Shown here piece by piece: positions 5,109 to 5,984 of a stretch of DNA of 5,984 bases. Below the pieces are notes generated by a model. That model saw nothing but the letters and a program-made list of their open reading frames with translations, searched no databases and was not told where the DNA came from. The DNA lies in the NCBI RefSeq assembly GCF_002014985.1, contig NZ_MUXU01000094.1:1-5984 (forward strand). Direction: 5' to 3'. How positions within the stretch are numbered: position 1 is the stretch's first letter; every line of letters starts with the position of its first letter. The stretch comes from Moraxella caviae (lineage in GTDB: Bacteria; Pseudomonadota; Gammaproteobacteria; Pseudomonadales; Moraxellaceae). The position numbers and the translations under genes are program-made.

Positions 5109-5840
5109 ATGCTAAGAAACGTAGCACCTTTTGAAAATGTGCGCGTCACAAAAGATGGCGTGCATGTGTCGGATATTTATCGTGGCATTGAGCTGATTAT
5201 GCAGCTGCCTTATGACTATTACACCAGCGTCCATCGTTGGTTTGATGGTGAAGAGTGGCATACATTAGACAACCATAAAGACGATGAGTACATCGATGAA
5301 ATTCAAATGCACTGTGATTGGATTAAGGGTGATATTCTCATCATGCGCTTATCTTATGCAGCGGGTGAGCAGTTTGAAAGCTACACGGTTGAGCAGATTG
5401 ATGGTAAAAACGTTTATACCGTAAACACTGGGGCTAAATACATTTTTAGTGTAGAAAAGCAGACTTACATTCCTTATGAACCAAAAGAAAGCGCACCAGT
5501 TCAAGAGCCAGAACTTCCATTGAATGCGCCACAATCAAACACGAATGCTGCCAAGAATGAAGCGGTACTAGAAGGTACAGAATTGGCGAAGTGGTATTAT
5601 GCTAAAGGCGGCAAGCCAACCACTTGTATCGTCAGCATTCTTAATTTTACTGGGCATTTTAAATACTGCCGAGATGTGCGCTTGGTTCTTAATATTAGTC
5701 AGTCAGCTGAGTATTTCGGTCATGGTGTTGATTCAGAAGCACACTACTGGAAATCATTTTTTATCTGCAACCAGCATGGCGAAATCCTAAACTTTGAGCA
5801 GGTCAAGCAGATGCTGATTGATCAGGGTATTGACGTGTAG
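5109..5840 (+). CDS. Hypothetical protein, 243 aa, two-part architecture
   Basis: The family is not recognised. A strong ribosome site AGGAG (5098-5102) stands six bases before ATG. The N-terminal part (1-124) looks beta-rich, with many aromatic and acidic residues (YDYYTSVHRWFDGEEWHTL, then DWIKGDILIMRLSY). A linker of about 30 residues rich in Pro, Glu, Ala and Asn (125-152) leads to a second small domain (155-243). That domain holds two cysteines (173, 187) and ends in a helix EQVKQMLIDQGIDV. There is no signal peptide or membrane segment, so it is probably cytoplasmic. The gene ends just before the terminator at 5867-5894. A Pro-rich linker between two compact domains suggests an adaptor-like or two-domain binding protein, which is only inference. 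Confidence 0.88.
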   Translation: MLRNVAPFENVRVTKDGVHVSDIYRGIELIMQLPYDYYTSVHRWFDGEEWHTLDNHKDDEYIDEIQMHCDWIKGDILIMRLSYAAGEQFESYTVEQIDGKNVYTVNTGAKYIFSVEKQTYIPYEPKESAPVQEPELPLNAPQSNTNAAKNEAVLEGTELAKWYYAKGGKPTTCIVSILNFTGHFKYCRDVRLVLNISQSAEYFGHGVDSEAHYWKSFFICNQHGEILNFEQVKQMLIDQGIDV

Positions 5841-5866
5841 GCTAAGCAAACGTTGTTAGGTTGGTG

Positions 5867-5894
5867 AAAAGAAGGTGTGAGAGCCTTCTTTTTT
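5867..5894 (+). terminator. Intrinsic terminator after the 243-aa gene
   Basis: A 9-bp stem AAAAGAAGG (5867-5875) / CCTTCTTTT (5884-5892) with an 8-base loop is followed by a short T run to 5894. It starts 26 bases after the stop codon. The A-rich left arm means it may also work on the minus strand. Confidence 0.88.
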
Positions 5895-5896
5895 AT

Positions 5897-5925
5897 TTGC
5901 AATTTATCGTTTATCGGTATACAAT
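5897..5925 (+). promoter_or_regulatory. Sigma-70 promoter with tandem repeats in the spacer
   Basis: -35 TTGCAA (5897-5902) and -10 TACAAT (5920-5925) are separated by exactly 17 bases. The spacer holds two head-to-tail copies of TTTATCG (5903-5909 and 5910-5916), so a repressor could sit between the hexamers. The predicted transcript start is near 5932, shortly before the reading frame that begins at 5954. Confidence 0.7.
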
Positions 5926-5953
5926 ATAAATAACCAATCAACAGTAACCAGTG

Positions 5954-5984
5954 ATGATTAAAAGTTTGGCTATTTTCAAAACCC
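5954..5984 (+). CDS. Start of a gene cut by the window edge
   Basis: An open frame from ATG at 5954 reads MIKSLAIFKT and runs off the window. It is supported mainly by the promoter at 5897-5925 and the preceding terminator, since no clear Shine-Dalgarno precedes it. A start at GTG 5951 is equally possible. Ten residues are too few to name a function. Confidence 0.4.
   Translation, partial: MIKSLAIFKT

Noticed and set aside
4586..5149. Minus-strand open frame of 187 codons
   Set aside because: It lies opposite the lipoprotein and the small ORF, crosses the terminator at 4605-4630, has a low-complexity Ser/Thr-rich composition and no ribosome site or promoter.
5954..5984. MIKSLAIFKT as the start of a ParA-type partition ATPase
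   Set aside because: The first residues loosely resemble the strand before a Walker A motif, but the motif itself is beyond the window edge, so no function is called.

Overview
The window looks like the replication region of a low-GC gammaproteobacterial plasmid, or of a phage-plasmid. The Rep_3-family initiator, the iteron origin and the Gram-negative style lipoprotein signal would fit a Moraxellaceae host (Acinetobacter, Psychrobacter, Moraxella). That host assignment is inferred from general style, not from any database match.

Layout. (1) 36-198: two tRNA genes on the + strand, tRNA-Ser(UGA) and tRNA-Arg(UCU), directly abutting and followed by a strong intrinsic terminator. (2) 261-2418: a minus-strand operon with its own terminator. 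It holds a large replication initiator (543 aa) and, 24 bases downstream, a 151-aa protein with two apparent helix-turn-helix segments. (3) 2419-3361: about 940 bases without a gene. This is the origin: the rep promoter with an iteron-like site on its -10 box, DnaA boxes, about 21 two-box iterons spaced by two or three helical turns (2544-3081), then an AT-rich stretch with short tandem repeats (3084-3260). It ends in the promoter and operator-like leader of the rightward gene. (4) 3362-5840: a plus-strand run of genes I cannot assign to families: a 276-aa soluble protein with a very acidic tail, a 92-aa three-helix membrane protein, a 48-aa lipoprotein, a 74-aa small ORF and a 243-aa two-part protein, with terminators at 4605-4630 and 5867-5894. 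(5) 5897-5984: a well-formed promoter with tandem 7-bp repeats in its spacer, leading into the start of a reading frame cut by the window edge.

How it may work together (inference): Rep binds the iteron array, DnaA binds boxes embedded in and beside it, and the AT-rich stretch opens. Rep probably represses its own promoter through the iteron-like site at 2444-2456. The dual-HTH protein is a candidate second regulator of copy number or of the rightward genes. The tRNAs read UCA and AGA codons, the kind of tRNAs often carried by AT-rich phages and large plasmids. The rightward genes are likely accessory or backbone functions of the element. No transposase, integrase, relaxase, CRISPR array or recognised partition gene is visible.
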